Below, piece after piece: positions 15,895-24,889 of a stretch of 64,000 nucleotides of DNA (within the stretch, counting starts at the first letter, position 1; each line of letters opens with the position of its first letter). The notes beneath the pieces are model-generated. The model was not told the DNA's origin. It did not search any database and saw only the letters and a list, made by a program, of their open reading frames with translations. Location: assembly GCA_965226855.1 (NCBI GenBank), contig CBDDEE010000019.1:1-64000 (forward strand). Direction: 5' to 3'. This stretch comes from JAUXJB01 sp965226855 (GTDB lineage Bacteria > Myxococcota_A > UBA9160 > SZUA-336). Both the position numbers and the translations under genes were made by a program.

Positions 15895-18400
15895 CCGCCT
15901 CGAGCGGATCGGGAAGCTCGACGCGGGCGAGATCCTGGAGCGCTTCCTGAACTGGATTGCGGCCCAGGGTCTGGAGCCCTATCCGGCGCAGGAGGAGGCG
16001 TGGCTCGAGCTCATGGCAGGTCGGCACGTCGTGCTGAACACTCCGACGGGCTCGGGCAAGTCGCTCGCCGCCACAGCGCTCCACTGGAAGGCGCTGTGCG
16101 AGGGGCGGCGTTCCTTCTACACCACGCCAATCAAGGCTCTCGCCAGCGAGAAGTTCTTCGCGCTGTGCGGCGACTTCGGTCCGGAGAACGTGGGAATGTT
16201 GACCGGGGACGCGAGCATCAATGCTGCTGCTCCAATCATCTGCTGCACGGCCGAGGTGCTGGCGAACATGGCGTTGCGTCAGGGGAGCGCGCTACCGGTG
16301 GACTACGTGATCATGGACGAGTTCCACTACTACGCGGACCGGGTTCGCGGCGTTGCCTGGCAGCTCCCCCTGCTGCTGCTGCCGGACACGATCTTCCTCT
16401 TGATGTCGGCCACGCTCGGCGACACGCGTGACATCCGCGAGGACCTCGCCAGCCGCACCGGGACCGAGGTCATCCTCGTCGAGTCCGACGAGCGTCCGGT
16501 CCCGCTCGACTTCGAGTACCGGGAGACGCCGCTCAGCCAGACCGTCTCGGAACTGCTCGAGGCGGACAAGGGGCCGATGTACGTGGTGAACTTCAGCCAG
16601 CGCGAGTGCGCGGATCTCGCGCAGAGCCTGACGAGCCTCAAGCTCGTGAGCGCGGAGGAACGCCGCGCAATCACGACGGCGCTCGGGGACTTCCGCTTCG
16701 ACACGCCGTACGGGCGGGACCTCAGCCGCTTCATCCACGCGGGGGTAGGCGTGCACCACGCGGGGCTCCTGCCGAAGTATCGGTTGCTGGTCGAGCAGCT
16801 CTCGCAGCGCGGACTGCTCCAGGTGATCTCCGGGACCGACACGCTGGGCGTCGGCGTCAATATCCCGATCCGTACCGTGCTCTTCACGCGGCTCGTGAAG
16901 TTCGATGGGCAGAGGCTCGGTGTTCTACGCGTGCGCGAGTTCAAGCAGATCTCGGGACGCGCGGGTCGCAAGGGCTTCGACGAGCGGGGGAGCGTAGTCT
17001 GTCAGGCGCCCGAGCACGTGATCGAGAGCAAGCGCCCGCGCGGTCGCGGGGGCAAGAGGAAGGGCCGGCGCAAGCGGCCTGCCGGCTTCGTGTCCTGGGA
17101 CAGCACCACGTTCCAGCGCCTGATAGAGCGTCCCCCCGAGCCCCTGGTCTCGTGCTTTCGGGTGACGCATGGAGCCGTCGTCAACGTGCTTCGACGCGAG
17201 GAGACGTCCCCTGATCCATCGCGGCCCTACCGCGCCTTGGTTGAGTTGATCGACAGCAGCCACGAGAGCGCGGCTCGCAAGCGGCGGCTGCGCCGCGACG
17301 CGGCGAAGCTGGTTCGAGGGCTGCGTCACTCCGGCGTCGTCGAGCTGGCGCGCGAGGCGGACTCGGACCGCCGGCGCCTACGCGTACGGGACGACCTGCA
17401 GTGGGACTTCTCGCTCCACCACGCGCTCTCCCTGTACCTGGTGGAAGCCAGCGGCTCCCTCGACGTAAACGAGCCGGACTACGCCCTCGACCTGTTGAGC
17501 CTCGTCGAGACCATTCTGGAAGACCCGACTGCACTCTTGCGGGCGCGGCTGGACCGGCTCAAGCGCGACCTGCTGGCGCAGCTCAAGGCAGAGCGCGTTC
17601 CCTACGAGGAACGCGTGCGGCTGCTCGACGAGGTCGAGCCGCCGCAACCCAACGCCGAGTTCATCCAGCAGACCTTCGCGCTGTTTGCCGAACAGCACCC
17701 CTGGGTGCACCGCGACGACGTGCGCCCCAAGTCGATCGCGCGCGAGATGTTCGAGGGGTACTACAGCTTCGAGCATTACATTCGGCACTGGGGCCTGCAG
17801 CGCATGGAGGGACTCCTGCTGCGCTACCTCGGCCAGGTCTACAGCTCGCTCCTGCAGGGTACGTCCGATGCGGCGAAGACCGAGGAGGTCCGCGACGTGC
17901 TCGCCTTCTTTCGTCTGCTGATCGAGCGCGCCGACTCGAGCCTTCTCACTCAGTGGGAGGGCATGCTGTCGGCGGAGACGGCAGATACTGGCGACGTGCC
18001 GGAGGCAGACGCTGCAGTCGATCTCGCCGCGGATCCGCGCGCCTTGCGGGCGCGCATCCGCGCAGAGCTGCACCGAGTGGTCGCAGCCCTTGCCGCAGCA
18101 GATTATGAAGAAGCCGCTCTCTGCGTCCGCCAGGACCGAGGAGACCCGTGGGACGCGCTGCGCTTCGAGCGAGCCCTGGCCCCGTATCTGGAAGAGTACG
18201 AGAGCATCGATTTCACCCCCCGCGCCCGCCTGGCCGAATACACCCAGATCGAGTCATCCGGTCCGAACCGCTGGAGGGCCACCCAAACCCTGCTTGACCC
18301 CGTCGACGACCGCCTCTGGCACCTGCAAGCCGAAGTCGATCTCCCCGACGAGCTCCAACCGGGCGTCCGCCTCCTCCAGGTGACCCGCATCGGTACGTAG
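15884..18400 (+). CDS. Ski2-like DEAD/DEAH-box helicase with DUF3516-type C-terminus
   Basis: An 838-residue superfamily-2 helicase. The motifs are 'LNTPTGSGKSLAATALHWK' (I), 'TTPIKALASEKF' (Ia), 'VIMDEFHYYAD' (II, DEFH), 'LMSATLGDT' (III), 'HHAGLLPKYRLLVEQL' (IV/V), 'VISGTDTLGVGVNIPIRTV' and 'QISGRAGRKGFDERG' (VI). A basic patch around residue 385 ('RGRGGKRKGRRKR') and a long C-terminal part resembling DUF3516 follow. The group is related to Ski2/Mtr4 RNA helicases, suggesting RNA processing, though the substrate is unproven. The GTG at 15884 lies inside the CobW gene's last codons and is the nearest start to the conserved region. Confidence 0.86.
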   Translation: MLVDRLERIGKLDAGEILERFLNWIAAQGLEPYPAQEEAWLELMAGRHVVLNTPTGSGKSLAATALHWKALCEGRRSFYTTPIKALASEKFFALCGDFGPENVGMLTGDASINAAAPIICCTAEVLANMALRQGSALPVDYVIMDEFHYYADRVRGVAWQLPLLLLPDTIFLLMSATLGDTRDIREDLASRTGTEVILVESDERPVPLDFEYRETPLSQTVSELLEADKGPMYVVNFSQRECADLAQSLTSLKLVSAEERRAITTALGDFRFDTPYGRDLSRFIHAGVGVHHAGLLPKYRLLVEQLSQRGLLQVISGTDTLGVGVNIPIRTVLFTRLVKFDGQRLGVLRVREFKQISGRAGRKGFDERGSVVCQAPEHVIESKRPRGRGGKRKGRRKRPAGFVSWDSTTFQRLIERPPEPLVSCFRVTHGAVVNVLRREETSPDPSRPYRALVELIDSSHESAARKRRLRRDAAKLVRGLRHSGVVELAREADSDRRRLRVRDDLQWDFSLHHALSLYLVEASGSLDVNEPDYALDLLSLVETILEDPTALLRARLDRLKRDLLAQLKAERVPYEERVRLLDEVEPPQPNAEFIQQTFALFAEQHPWVHRDDVRPKSIAREMFEGYYSFEHYIRHWGLQRMEGLLLRYLGQVYSSLLQGTSDAAKTEEVRDVLAFFRLLIERADSSLLTQWEGMLSAETADTGDVPEADAAVDLAADPRALRARIRAELHRVVAALAAADYEEAALCVRQDRGDPWDALRFERALAPYLEEYESIDFTPRARLAEYTQIESSGPNRWRATQTLLDPVDDRLWHLQAEVDLPDELQPGVRLLQVTRIGT

Positions 18401-18478
18401 CGACAAGTCGGTTCCCGAGCTCCCCCCCCACCAACTCGACCGGGGCGCCGTCCCCCGCTGGAGTGCTAGGCTGCGCCC

Positions 18479-19900
18479 GTGACCGACCAGGTTCAAACGC
18501 TCGAGGCGACGTCGGCTGACACACGAGAGGAGCGCCTCAGCTTCGGAACAATTCTCATGTACTCGCTCCCGACGGTAGGCGCCGGCTACATGTTCCTCCT
18601 GGTCGGCCTCTACCTGATGAAGTTTGCGACCGACGTGTTGCTCATCGCGCCGGCCGCGATGAGCGTGATCTTCGGACTGTCGCGCGTGTGGGACGCCGTC
18701 TCCGATCCCATCGCCGGCTACCTGAGCGACCGCACCAGCCACCGTGCGGGGCGGCGCCGCCCCTGGATCTTCCTCAGCTCCGTCCCGATCGGCCTCGCCT
18801 ACGTGATGGTCTTTGCGCCCCCGGATGCCCTCCAGGGTGCCGCGCTCGTCGGCTGGATGGCGATCGGGGTGTTCCTCTTCTACTCCGCCATGACCATCTT
18901 CATCGTTCCACACATGTCACTCGGCGCCGAGCTCACCACCGACTACCACGACCGGAGCCGGATCTTCGGTGTCCGGCACGCGGTCTGGACGATCGGCTCC
19001 ATACTGTCGCTCGCGGGCATGTCCCTGCTAATCGGGGCCGAGGCAGGCGGGGCAGCCAGCTCGCGGCAGATGGCACAGCAGCTGGCGCTCGTCGCGTCGG
19101 TCGCGACAGGTGCCATGATCATCGTCGCGTCGGTGCGTCTCCGCGAGCGTTCCGAGTACCAGGGACGCGGAGCCCAGCGGCCCTTCAAGGCCTTTGCGGA
19201 CGTCTGGGCCAATCCGCACGCGCGCCTGCTCTTGATCGTGACCCTGATCGAGAACCTAGGCGCGGCGACCATCGGCATCCTCACGCTGTATGTGGCCCAG
19301 TACGTTGTGGGTACGCCGCAGCTCGCTCCGCTCATCATCCTCTGCTACATGATCCCGTCCTTCGCCTCGGTCCCGCTCTGGATTCCGCTGTCCCGCAGGT
19401 TCGGCAAGAAGAACCTGTGGATGTTCTCGATGGTCCTGACCGCGTTTTCCTTCGGTGGAATGTTCTTTCTCGAGCAGGGCAGCATCGGTCTGATCAGCTT
19501 TCTCGCGGCCACCGCGGGTCTGGCCGCGGGCTGCGGTGGCGTTGTCAGCCCTTCGATCCAGACCGACGTCATCGACTACGACGAGTACATGACGGGCGAG
19601 CGCAAGGAGGGCGCGTACTTCTCTGCCTGGAACTTCACCTTCAAGCTCTCGTTCGGCGTCACACTCTTCTTCACCGGTTTCGTGCTCCAGTTCTCCGGCT
19701 ACGTTCCGAACGCCGAGCAGACCGAGACGGTGAAGACCGCGATCCTGGCGCTGTACGCGCTGTACCCCCTGGTCTGCTTCCTGCTCGGGGCGGCCATCTT
19801 CTCGCGCTTCCGCCTCAACGAGGCGGAGCATGCGGAGATCCGCGCAGCGCTGGACGCGCGGCGCGTCGAAGCTCTCCCTGGTCCGAGCCAGCCCCGCTAG
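18479..19900 (+). CDS. GPH-family (MelB-like) cation-sugar symporter
   Basis: A 473-residue inner-membrane carrier with about 12 hydrophobic helices. It has the glycoside-pentoside-hexuronide signature near the N-terminus: 'DAVSDPIAGYLSDRTSHRAGRRRPWIF', including the cation-site aspartates of the MelB type. The second half repeats the MFS fold, with 'DVIDYDEYMTGERKEGAYFSAWNF', another hallmark of the family. The transported compound cannot be read from sequence. The start is GTG at 18479. It is convergent with nth, overlapping it by 4 bp at the stop codons. No sugar-catabolic genes are adjacent, so a glycan role is unsupported. Confidence 0.88.
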   Translation: MTDQVQTLEATSADTREERLSFGTILMYSLPTVGAGYMFLLVGLYLMKFATDVLLIAPAAMSVIFGLSRVWDAVSDPIAGYLSDRTSHRAGRRRPWIFLSSVPIGLAYVMVFAPPDALQGAALVGWMAIGVFLFYSAMTIFIVPHMSLGAELTTDYHDRSRIFGVRHAVWTIGSILSLAGMSLLIGAEAGGAASSRQMAQQLALVASVATGAMIIVASVRLRERSEYQGRGAQRPFKAFADVWANPHARLLLIVTLIENLGAATIGILTLYVAQYVVGTPQLAPLIILCYMIPSFASVPLWIPLSRRFGKKNLWMFSMVLTAFSFGGMFFLEQGSIGLISFLAATAGLAAGCGGVVSPSIQTDVIDYDEYMTGERKEGAYFSAWNFTFKLSFGVTLFFTGFVLQFSGYVPNAEQTETVKTAILALYALYPLVCFLLGAAIFSRFRLNEAEHAEIRAALDARRVEALPGPSQPR

Positions 19901-20550
19901 CCCCGTCGCGCCTCTTCCGCAATGCGGCGCCTGGAAGCGGCCCAGGAGCAGATCGGGCAGGCCGACAGGTCGTGGCGACGTGCGGGACAGTACTGCCTGC
20001 CGAAGTGAATGATCTCTAGGTGGACCCTGCCCCAGTCCTCGCGCGGGAAGACCACCTTCAGGTCGCGCTCCGTCTGGGAGACGTTCTTCCCGCTCGACAG
20101 GCCCCAGCGCGCGGCGAGCCGGTGGATGTGAGTGTCGACGGCGAAAGCGGGCACCCCGAACGCCTGCGCCATGACGACGCTGGCCGTCTTGTGTCCGACA
20201 CCGGGGAGAGCTTCGAGGTCCTCGAAGCTCTCGGGGACCTGCCCGCCGTGCTTCTCGACGATGATCTTCGACAGCGTGCGGATGTTCTTGGCCTTTGCAG
20301 GGGCCAGGCCGCAGGTTCGGATGATGCTGCGAATGCGGGACACGGAGAGCGCCGCCATCTCCTCCGGCGCGGAGGCCTTTGCAAACAGGATCGGCGTCAC
20401 CTGGTTCACTCGCGCGTCCGTGCACTGGGCGGAGAGCAGCACCGCGATCAGCAGCGTGTAGGGGTCCACGTGATCCAGGGGGACGAGTCGCGTCGGAAAG
20501 AGCTCGTCGAGGATCTTCTGGATCCGCTCGGCCTTCTCCGCGCGCTTCAC
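19897..20550 (-). CDS. nth: endonuclease III (base-excision DNA glycosylase)
   Basis: A 217-residue DNA glycosylase/AP lyase that removes oxidised pyrimidines. The helix-hairpin-helix 'LEALPGVGHKTASVVMAQAFG' contains the catalytic lysine, and 'AFAVDTHIHRLAARWGL' contains the catalytic aspartate. The C-terminus is unusual: only three cysteines are found, as C-x9-C-x2-C in 'YCPARRHDLSACPICS', rather than the four-cysteine C-x6-C-x2-C-x5-C set that binds a 4Fe-4S cluster in E. coli. The start is GTG at 20550, overlapping the hemH stop by 4 bp (GTGA), so nth is coupled to hemH. The much longer open frame upstream is a shadow of hemH and the cyclase gene. Confidence 0.9.
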   Translation of the reverse strand: MKRAEKAERIQKILDELFPTRLVPLDHVDPYTLLIAVLLSAQCTDARVNQVTPILFAKASAPEEMAALSVSRIRSIIRTCGLAPAKAKNIRTLSKIIVEKHGGQVPESFEDLEALPGVGHKTASVVMAQAFGVPAFAVDTHIHRLAARWGLSSGKNVSQTERDLKVVFPREDWGRVHLEIIHFGRQYCPARRHDLSACPICSWAASRRRIAEEARRG

Positions 20551-21593
20551 TCCGAGTCTCCCGTGTCCGGGAGTCGCACCCAGCTCACGATGGTGTCGAC
20601 CCAACGCGGGTGGGCGTTCAAGCATGGGATCAGCTCGAGCGACTCTCCCCCGAGCGCTCGCCACTGCTCGCGCCCTCGGATGCCGATCTCTTCGAGCGTC
20701 TCGAGGCAGTCGGCGACGAACGAGGGACACATGACGGCCAGCCGCTTGACGCCGCGGCCGGCGAGCTCGGGCAGTACATCCGTGGTGTTCGGGCGGATCC
20801 AGGGAATGCGACCGAGCCGAGACTGGAACGACATCGACCACGCATTCTCGTCCAGCTCGAGCGAGCTGGCGAGCGCGCGCGACGTCGCCGCGCATTGCGC
20901 TCGATAGCAGCGCCGGTTTGCCGTGCGGATGAGGTCGCAACAGTCCGGGGAAATTAGGCAGTGTCCGCCGCTCTCGTCGCTCTTTCGCACCTGGCGTTCC
21001 GGGAGGCCGTGGTAGCTCAGGAGCAAGTGTGCTCCTCCTGCATCCGCGAGGCGGGGACGAGCGACCTCTGCCAGCGAAGCGATGAAGTCCGCGTCGTCGT
21101 AGAACTCCGGGAGCGTCTCGAGGCACGGCACGTTCCACAGCTTCGCGGCGCTCCGCAGCACGAGCTCCAGGCCCGATCCGGACGAGGACGACGCGTACTG
21201 CGGAAACAGCGGCAACACGACGATGCGTTCTACCGCCGCCGCCAGCAGGCGTACGAGGGCTCCAGACACCGAGGGCTCTCCGTATCGCATCGCGAGCTCC
21301 ACTACGGCCCGCTCTCCCAGGCGCCCCGCCACTGCGCTGCGCAGGCTGTGACCGTGGGTAAGGAGCGGCGAGCCACTCGCGGTCCAGATCTTGGCGTATG
21401 CGGCGGCAGTCTTCGGAGCGCGAAACAGCGTGGCTGCGGCGACCGCGATGGCCCTCGCCGAGACCGATGCGTCGATCACGCGCGGATCGCTCAGGAACTG
21501 CCGCAGGTAGCGCCGGACGTCCGGAGTTCGGGGTGAGGCGGGTGTCCCGAGGTTCAAGAGCAGGAGACCGACGCGCGGCGCAGGGACAGTCAC
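20547..21593 (-). CDS. hemH: ferrochelatase
   Basis: A 348-residue enzyme that inserts Fe2+ into protoporphyrin IX, the last step of protoheme synthesis. Family landmarks are 'LLLLNLGTPASP' at the N-terminus, 'ASGSPLLTHGHSL', 'LPLFPQYASSSSGS', 'LLSYHGLPERQV' with the metal-site histidine, 'SMSFQSRLGRIPWIRP', and 'VMCPSFVADCLETLEEIGI' with the catalytic glutamate. I chose GTG at 21593 because conserved sequence begins four residues later. It shares a 4-bp overlap with nth. Heme made here would feed the ccm system found at 42-48 kb. Confidence 0.93.
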   Translation of the reverse strand: MTVPAPRVGLLLLNLGTPASPRTPDVRRYLRQFLSDPRVIDASVSARAIAVAAATLFRAPKTAAAYAKIWTASGSPLLTHGHSLRSAVAGRLGERAVVELAMRYGEPSVSGALVRLLAAAVERIVVLPLFPQYASSSSGSGLELVLRSAAKLWNVPCLETLPEFYDDADFIASLAEVARPRLADAGGAHLLLSYHGLPERQVRKSDESGGHCLISPDCCDLIRTANRRCYRAQCAATSRALASSLELDENAWSMSFQSRLGRIPWIRPNTTDVLPELAGRGVKRLAVMCPSFVADCLETLEEIGIRGREQWRALGGESLELIPCLNAHPRWVDTIVSWVRLPDTGDSE

Positions 21594-21696
21594 AGAGCAG
21601 AGTGTATCGGAGGGGCGTGCCTGGCGCGGCGAGCACGTGTTGAGCGCGTCGCCTGCAACTGATTGAATACGGGCGCAGCCGGAAGAGGAGCCGTCC

Positions 21697-22638
21697 ATGC
21701 GTGCCACAGTCAGCATCTGTCTCTTTGCCCTTGCCCTTGCGCTTGCCAGCCCGCTCCGCGCGGCGGATGACTGGTACCCATCGAAGTACGGGGCCGACGA
21801 CAGGCTTGGAGCGATCAACAATCTCTCGCCAGCGAAGGTTCTCGAAGCGGTGCAGCTGGTTCGCACCGGGAAGACCTACGCGCTTGGCGTGGTGACCGGC
21901 CGCGAGACACCGGCGTTCGGCCCGCGGAGCTTCCAGATCCTCACCATGAACGGGGGTGATGCGTCGGCGCCCGGACAGGGGCCGAACCTGATGACCTACA
22001 ACGACGACCTGCTTGTGACCTGGCTCGGCATCGGAACGCAGCTCGACGGGCTGGGCCACCTCGGCATCGGCCACCGCTACTACAACGGCACGCCGGTGTC
22101 CGAGTTCCTGAGGCCGGACGGGCTGCTCGAGTTCGGAACGCACACCCTGCCGCCGATCGTGACACGCGGCGTGCTGCTGGACATCGCGGGGCTGAACGCC
22201 GTCGACAGACTCGCCGCAGGGACTGCGATCAACCGCCAGGAGATCGATGCGGCCGCCCGGCGCCAGGGTGTCGCACTGCGTCACGGCGACGTGGTCATCT
22301 TGAATACGGGCTGGCAGGCGCTGGCAGAGAGCGATCCAGAGCAGTTCCTCGCGGGCGAGCCCGGTCTCGGCGTGGGGGGTGCGGAGTATCTGGCCGGCCT
22401 CGGCGTCGTCGCGGTGGGAGCGGACGGCTGGGCCCTCGAGGTTCTTCCCTCCGAAGACGAGGCTCAGGTCTATCCCGTGCACCAGCTGCTGCTCGCGAAG
22501 AACGGTGTCTACATCCTGGAGAACGTCAGGACTGATCAGCTCGTCGCCGACGAGGCCTGGGAGTTTCTGTTCGTGCTGGGACAGCCGAGGTTCGAGGGCG
22601 CAGTCCAGATGGTGATCAACCCCATCGCGATCCGCTGA
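21697..22638 (+). CDS. exported cyclase-family (kynurenine formamidase-like) hydrolase
   Basis: A 313-residue protein with a clear signal peptide (about 1-21, 'ICLFALALALASPLRAAD') and a Cyclase/kynurenine-formamidase-type domain. The metal-site region reads 'GIGTQLDGLGHLGIGH', a form seen in the longer members of the family in place of the short-form HxGTHxDxPxH. 'ILNTGWQALAESD' and 'HQLLLAKNGVYILENV' follow. Members hydrolyse amide or lactone bonds in small molecules with a metal ion; the substrate here is unknown, and the location is probably periplasmic. It is 3 bp upstream of the FAD oxidoreductase gene, so the two are likely co-transcribed. Confidence 0.85.
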   Translation: MRATVSICLFALALALASPLRAADDWYPSKYGADDRLGAINNLSPAKVLEAVQLVRTGKTYALGVVTGRETPAFGPRSFQILTMNGGDASAPGQGPNLMTYNDDLLVTWLGIGTQLDGLGHLGIGHRYYNGTPVSEFLRPDGLLEFGTHTLPPIVTRGVLLDIAGLNAVDRLAAGTAINRQEIDAAARRQGVALRHGDVVILNTGWQALAESDPEQFLAGEPGLGVGGAEYLAGLGVVAVGADGWALEVLPSEDEAQVYPVHQLLLAKNGVYILENVRTDQLVADEAWEFLFVLGQPRFEGAVQMVINPIAIR

Positions 22639-22641
22639 AGC

Positions 22642-23850
22642 ATGGCGACGCTGCGTGCTATTGCCGTCGTCGGTGCCTCGCTGGCAGGTCTGCGCGCCGT
22701 CGAGACGCTGCGCCGGAAGGGCTACGACGGGACCATCACGCTGATTGGTGCGGAGTCGCACATGCCTTACGACCGGCCTCCGCTCTCCAAGGAGCTCCTC
22801 ACCGGCAGCTGGGACGTGGATCGGCTTCCCCTCCGCCGGGAGGACTACGCCGACCTAGAGCTCGACCTGCGGCTGGGGCGCCGGGCGGTCGCCCTTGACG
22901 TCGCCGAGCAGCGGCTGCAGCTCGACGACGCGGCCTCCGTCGCGTACGACGGCCTGATCATTGCTACGGGCTCGGCGCCCCGCGAGCTCCCGGGCACGCC
23001 GCCGCTCGAGGGGATCCACCTGCTGCGCACGCTCGACGATGCGCTCGCGATTCGCGCTGCGCTGACCAGCGGTCCGAGGGTGGCGATCGTCGGGGCAGGC
23101 TTCATCGGTGCAGAGGTCGCGTCCTCGTGTAGGGCTCGCGGCCTCGAGGTGACTCTGATCGAGGCGCTCGAGGTTCCTCTCCTGCGCGGGCTCGGAGCCG
23201 AGATGGGCGCGGTCTGCGCAGAGATGCATCGCGACGAGGGCGTGGACCTGCGCTGCGGCGTGGGCGTCGAGGGCTTTGCGGGCTCTGGACGCGTGGAGTC
23301 ACTGCGCTTGAGCGACGGCAGCGAGGTCCGGGCCGATCTCGTCGTGGTAGGCATCGGCGTGGCTCCGGTCACGGACTGGCTGGTCTCCTCGGGGCTCGAG
23401 CTTGCCGACGGCGTCGTCTGTGACGCGACCTGTGCCACGCGGGCACCGGGCGTTGTTGCGGCGGGAGACGTCGCGCGCTGGTACAACCCCCTCTTCGAAG
23501 AGCAGATGCGGGCGGAGCACTGGACCAATGCCGTGGAGCAGGGCGTGGCGGCCGCGGAGACCCTGCTCGCCGGACCAGCGGCGGCCGAGCCGTTTGCACC
23601 CGTTCCCTTCGTCTGGTCCGATCAGTACGGCATCAAGATCCAGGTTGCGGGCCAGATCCGCGCTGACGACAAAATTGAGCTGATTGCTGGTTCCGTACAC
23701 GAGCGCAAGTTCACCGTGCTGTACGGTCGCGCCGGCCGGCTCTCCGGCGTGCTCGCCTTCAACCGCCCCAGAGACGTCATCGCGTACCGACGAATGCTCG
23801 CCGACCGCCCGAACTGGAACGACGCCCTGGCACAAGCCGCAAGCACCTAG
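22642..23850 (+). CDS. FAD/NAD(P)-dependent ferredoxin (rubredoxin) reductase-type oxidoreductase
   Basis: A 402-residue flavoprotein. The FAD-binding Rossmann motif appears as 'AVVGASLAGLRAVETLR', followed by 'YDRPPLSKELLTG' (typical of ferredoxin reductases of oxygenase systems), the NAD(P) motif 'VAIVGAGFIGAEVASS', and 'GVVAAGDVARWYNP', which closes the FAD site. The C-terminal reductase domain ends 'LYGRAGRLSGVLAFNRPRDVIAYRRML'. It would pass electrons from NAD(P)H to a ferredoxin or rubredoxin, usually serving a P450 or dioxygenase. No such partner lies in the window. It follows the cyclase gene with a 3-bp gap. Confidence 0.92.
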   Translation: MATLRAIAVVGASLAGLRAVETLRRKGYDGTITLIGAESHMPYDRPPLSKELLTGSWDVDRLPLRREDYADLELDLRLGRRAVALDVAEQRLQLDDAASVAYDGLIIATGSAPRELPGTPPLEGIHLLRTLDDALAIRAALTSGPRVAIVGAGFIGAEVASSCRARGLEVTLIEALEVPLLRGLGAEMGAVCAEMHRDEGVDLRCGVGVEGFAGSGRVESLRLSDGSEVRADLVVVGIGVAPVTDWLVSSGLELADGVVCDATCATRAPGVVAAGDVARWYNPLFEEQMRAEHWTNAVEQGVAAAETLLAGPAAAEPFAPVPFVWSDQYGIKIQVAGQIRADDKIELIAGSVHERKFTVLYGRAGRLSGVLAFNRPRDVIAYRRMLADRPNWNDALAQAAST

Positions 23851-23854
23851 TGTC

Positions 23855-24289
23855 CTAGCCGAGCAGGCTCTGCAAGTGCTTGCGACGCTCGGGCGGGATA
23901 CGGGTGGGTCGCCCGGTGTCGGTTACCATCGCGTGGCCCGTCTCAGCCATGGCGATCAGATCGTCTCCTCTGCGGATGCAGTAGCCGATCCGCAGCGATG
24001 CACCGCGGACCGCACGCGCCCAGCACGTGACCTCGAGGATGTCGTCGAAAGAGGCCGCACGTTTGTACTCGAGCTCTACGTCGGTCACCGCGAAGTGCAG
24101 GCCGCGATCCACGTACTGCTTGTACGGCACGTCGTGCTCGTCGAGAAAACGGATGCGGGCGAGCTCCAGGTAGCGGACGAAGTTCGCGTGGTGCACGATG
24201 CGCATGCCGTCGGTGTCGTAGAACGGCACGCGGTAGCGAAGCGTCGAGTAGGGTACGCCGGGGGATGGCGCTACAGCGAGTTCGGCCAC
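23855..24289 (-). CDS. YbgC-type acyl-CoA thioesterase (hotdog fold)
   Basis: A 144-residue hotdog-fold protein. The catalytic/CoA region reads 'PFYDTDGMRIVHHANFVRYLELARIRFL', which matches the 4HBT/YbgC pattern with the aspartate in 'YDTDGM' and the following histidines. Members hydrolyse acyl-CoA thioesters. The longer upstream frame overlaps the divergent arfB gene and is not protein-like, so I chose GTG at 24289. The gene ends 4 bp from the convergent oxidoreductase and starts 70 bp from arfB. Confidence 0.88.
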   Translation of the reverse strand: MAELAVAPSPGVPYSTLRYRVPFYDTDGMRIVHHANFVRYLELARIRFLDEHDVPYKQYVDRGLHFAVTDVELEYKRAASFDDILEVTCWARAVRGASLRIGYCIRRGDDLIAMAETGHAMVTDTGRPTRIPPERRKHLQSLLG

Positions 24290-24359
24290 CGCGCGATTCT
24301 TTCCTGAGCGCGCGCGCCGGTCAAGGCGACCGGGCCGTGAGCACACTAGACTCCCCGAG

Positions 24360-24779
24360 ATGCTGCATGTCGGCAAGATCGAGATCCCACTGCGCGAGCT
24401 TCGCTTCGGCTTCTCGCGCAGCTCGGGTCCAGGCGGCCAGAACGTGAACAAGCTCAACACCAAGGTGACCCTGCACTGGAACGTGGAGCGGAGTCCGAGC
24501 CTGCCCGAGGGCGTACGCCGCCGCTTCGTCGCGCGGTACAGCCGACGCGTCTCTCGCGATGGTGATCTCGTGCTGATGAGTCAGCGCTTTCGCGACCAGG
24601 GTCGAAACGTCGGCGATTGTCTCGAGAAGCTCCGGAGCATGATCGAGGAGGTGGCTCGACCTCCCCGCCCGCGCAAGCCGACCCGGCCGGGGCGCGGGGC
24701 AGTGGAGGGTCGGCTGCGCGAGAAGCGCATGCGCTCGACATTGAAGCGCGGCCGCCGACCCGTCCGCGACGAGGACTGA
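24360..24779 (+). CDS. arfB: ArfB-type peptidyl-tRNA hydrolase (GGQ ribosome rescue factor)
   Basis: A 139-residue release-factor homologue that frees stalled ribosomes. The GGQ loop is 'SSGPGGQNVNKLNTKVTLHW', and a basic C-terminal tail, 'KPTRPGRGAVEGRLREKRMRSTLKRGRRPV', suits insertion into the mRNA entry channel. It lacks the stop-codon-reading domains of RF1/RF2. Size and motif order match E. coli ArfB (YaeJ). The start at 24360 (ATG) is divergent from the thioesterase gene. The dispersed repeat starts two bases after the stop codon. Confidence 0.94.
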   Translation: MLHVGKIEIPLRELRFGFSRSSGPGGQNVNKLNTKVTLHWNVERSPSLPEGVRRRFVARYSRRVSRDGDLVLMSQRFRDQGRNVGDCLEKLRSMIEEVARPPRPRKPTRPGRGAVEGRLREKRMRSTLKRGRRPVRDED

Positions 24780-24781
24780 GT

Positions 24782-24880
24782 CTTGCGGGACCCTGCCGCG
24801 GGCGGCCGCGGCGCTTGCAGGGAGCTGCTTCGTGGGGCGGATCGGAACTTGGGGACGGTCCTTAATCGGAACCAGTTGGA
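24782..24880 (+). repeat. dispersed repeat, shortened copy with tail
   Basis: The core is reduced to its ends ('TTGCGGGACCCTGCCGCGGG' and 'GCGGCGCTTGCAGGGAG'), lacking the middle, but the tail is preserved: 'CGGAACTTGGGGACGGTCCT' near 24843-24862 and 'AATCGGAACCAGTTGGAG'. The order is the same as at 13565, showing that core and tail travel together. It lies between the ends of arfB and the ChaC-like gene. Confidence 0.8.
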
Positions 24881-24889
24881 GGGCGGCCT

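Noticed and set aside
21697..22638. Apparent loss of the HxGTHxD motif in the cyclase-family gene
   Set aside because: Longer members of the family use the GTQ-D-H form seen here, so this is not evidence for inactivity.
19897..22761. A 954-residue open frame on the minus strand
   Set aside because: Only its last ~217 residues are Nth. The rest overlaps hemH and the cyclase gene in other frames and has no family-like sequence. The real start is GTG at 20550.
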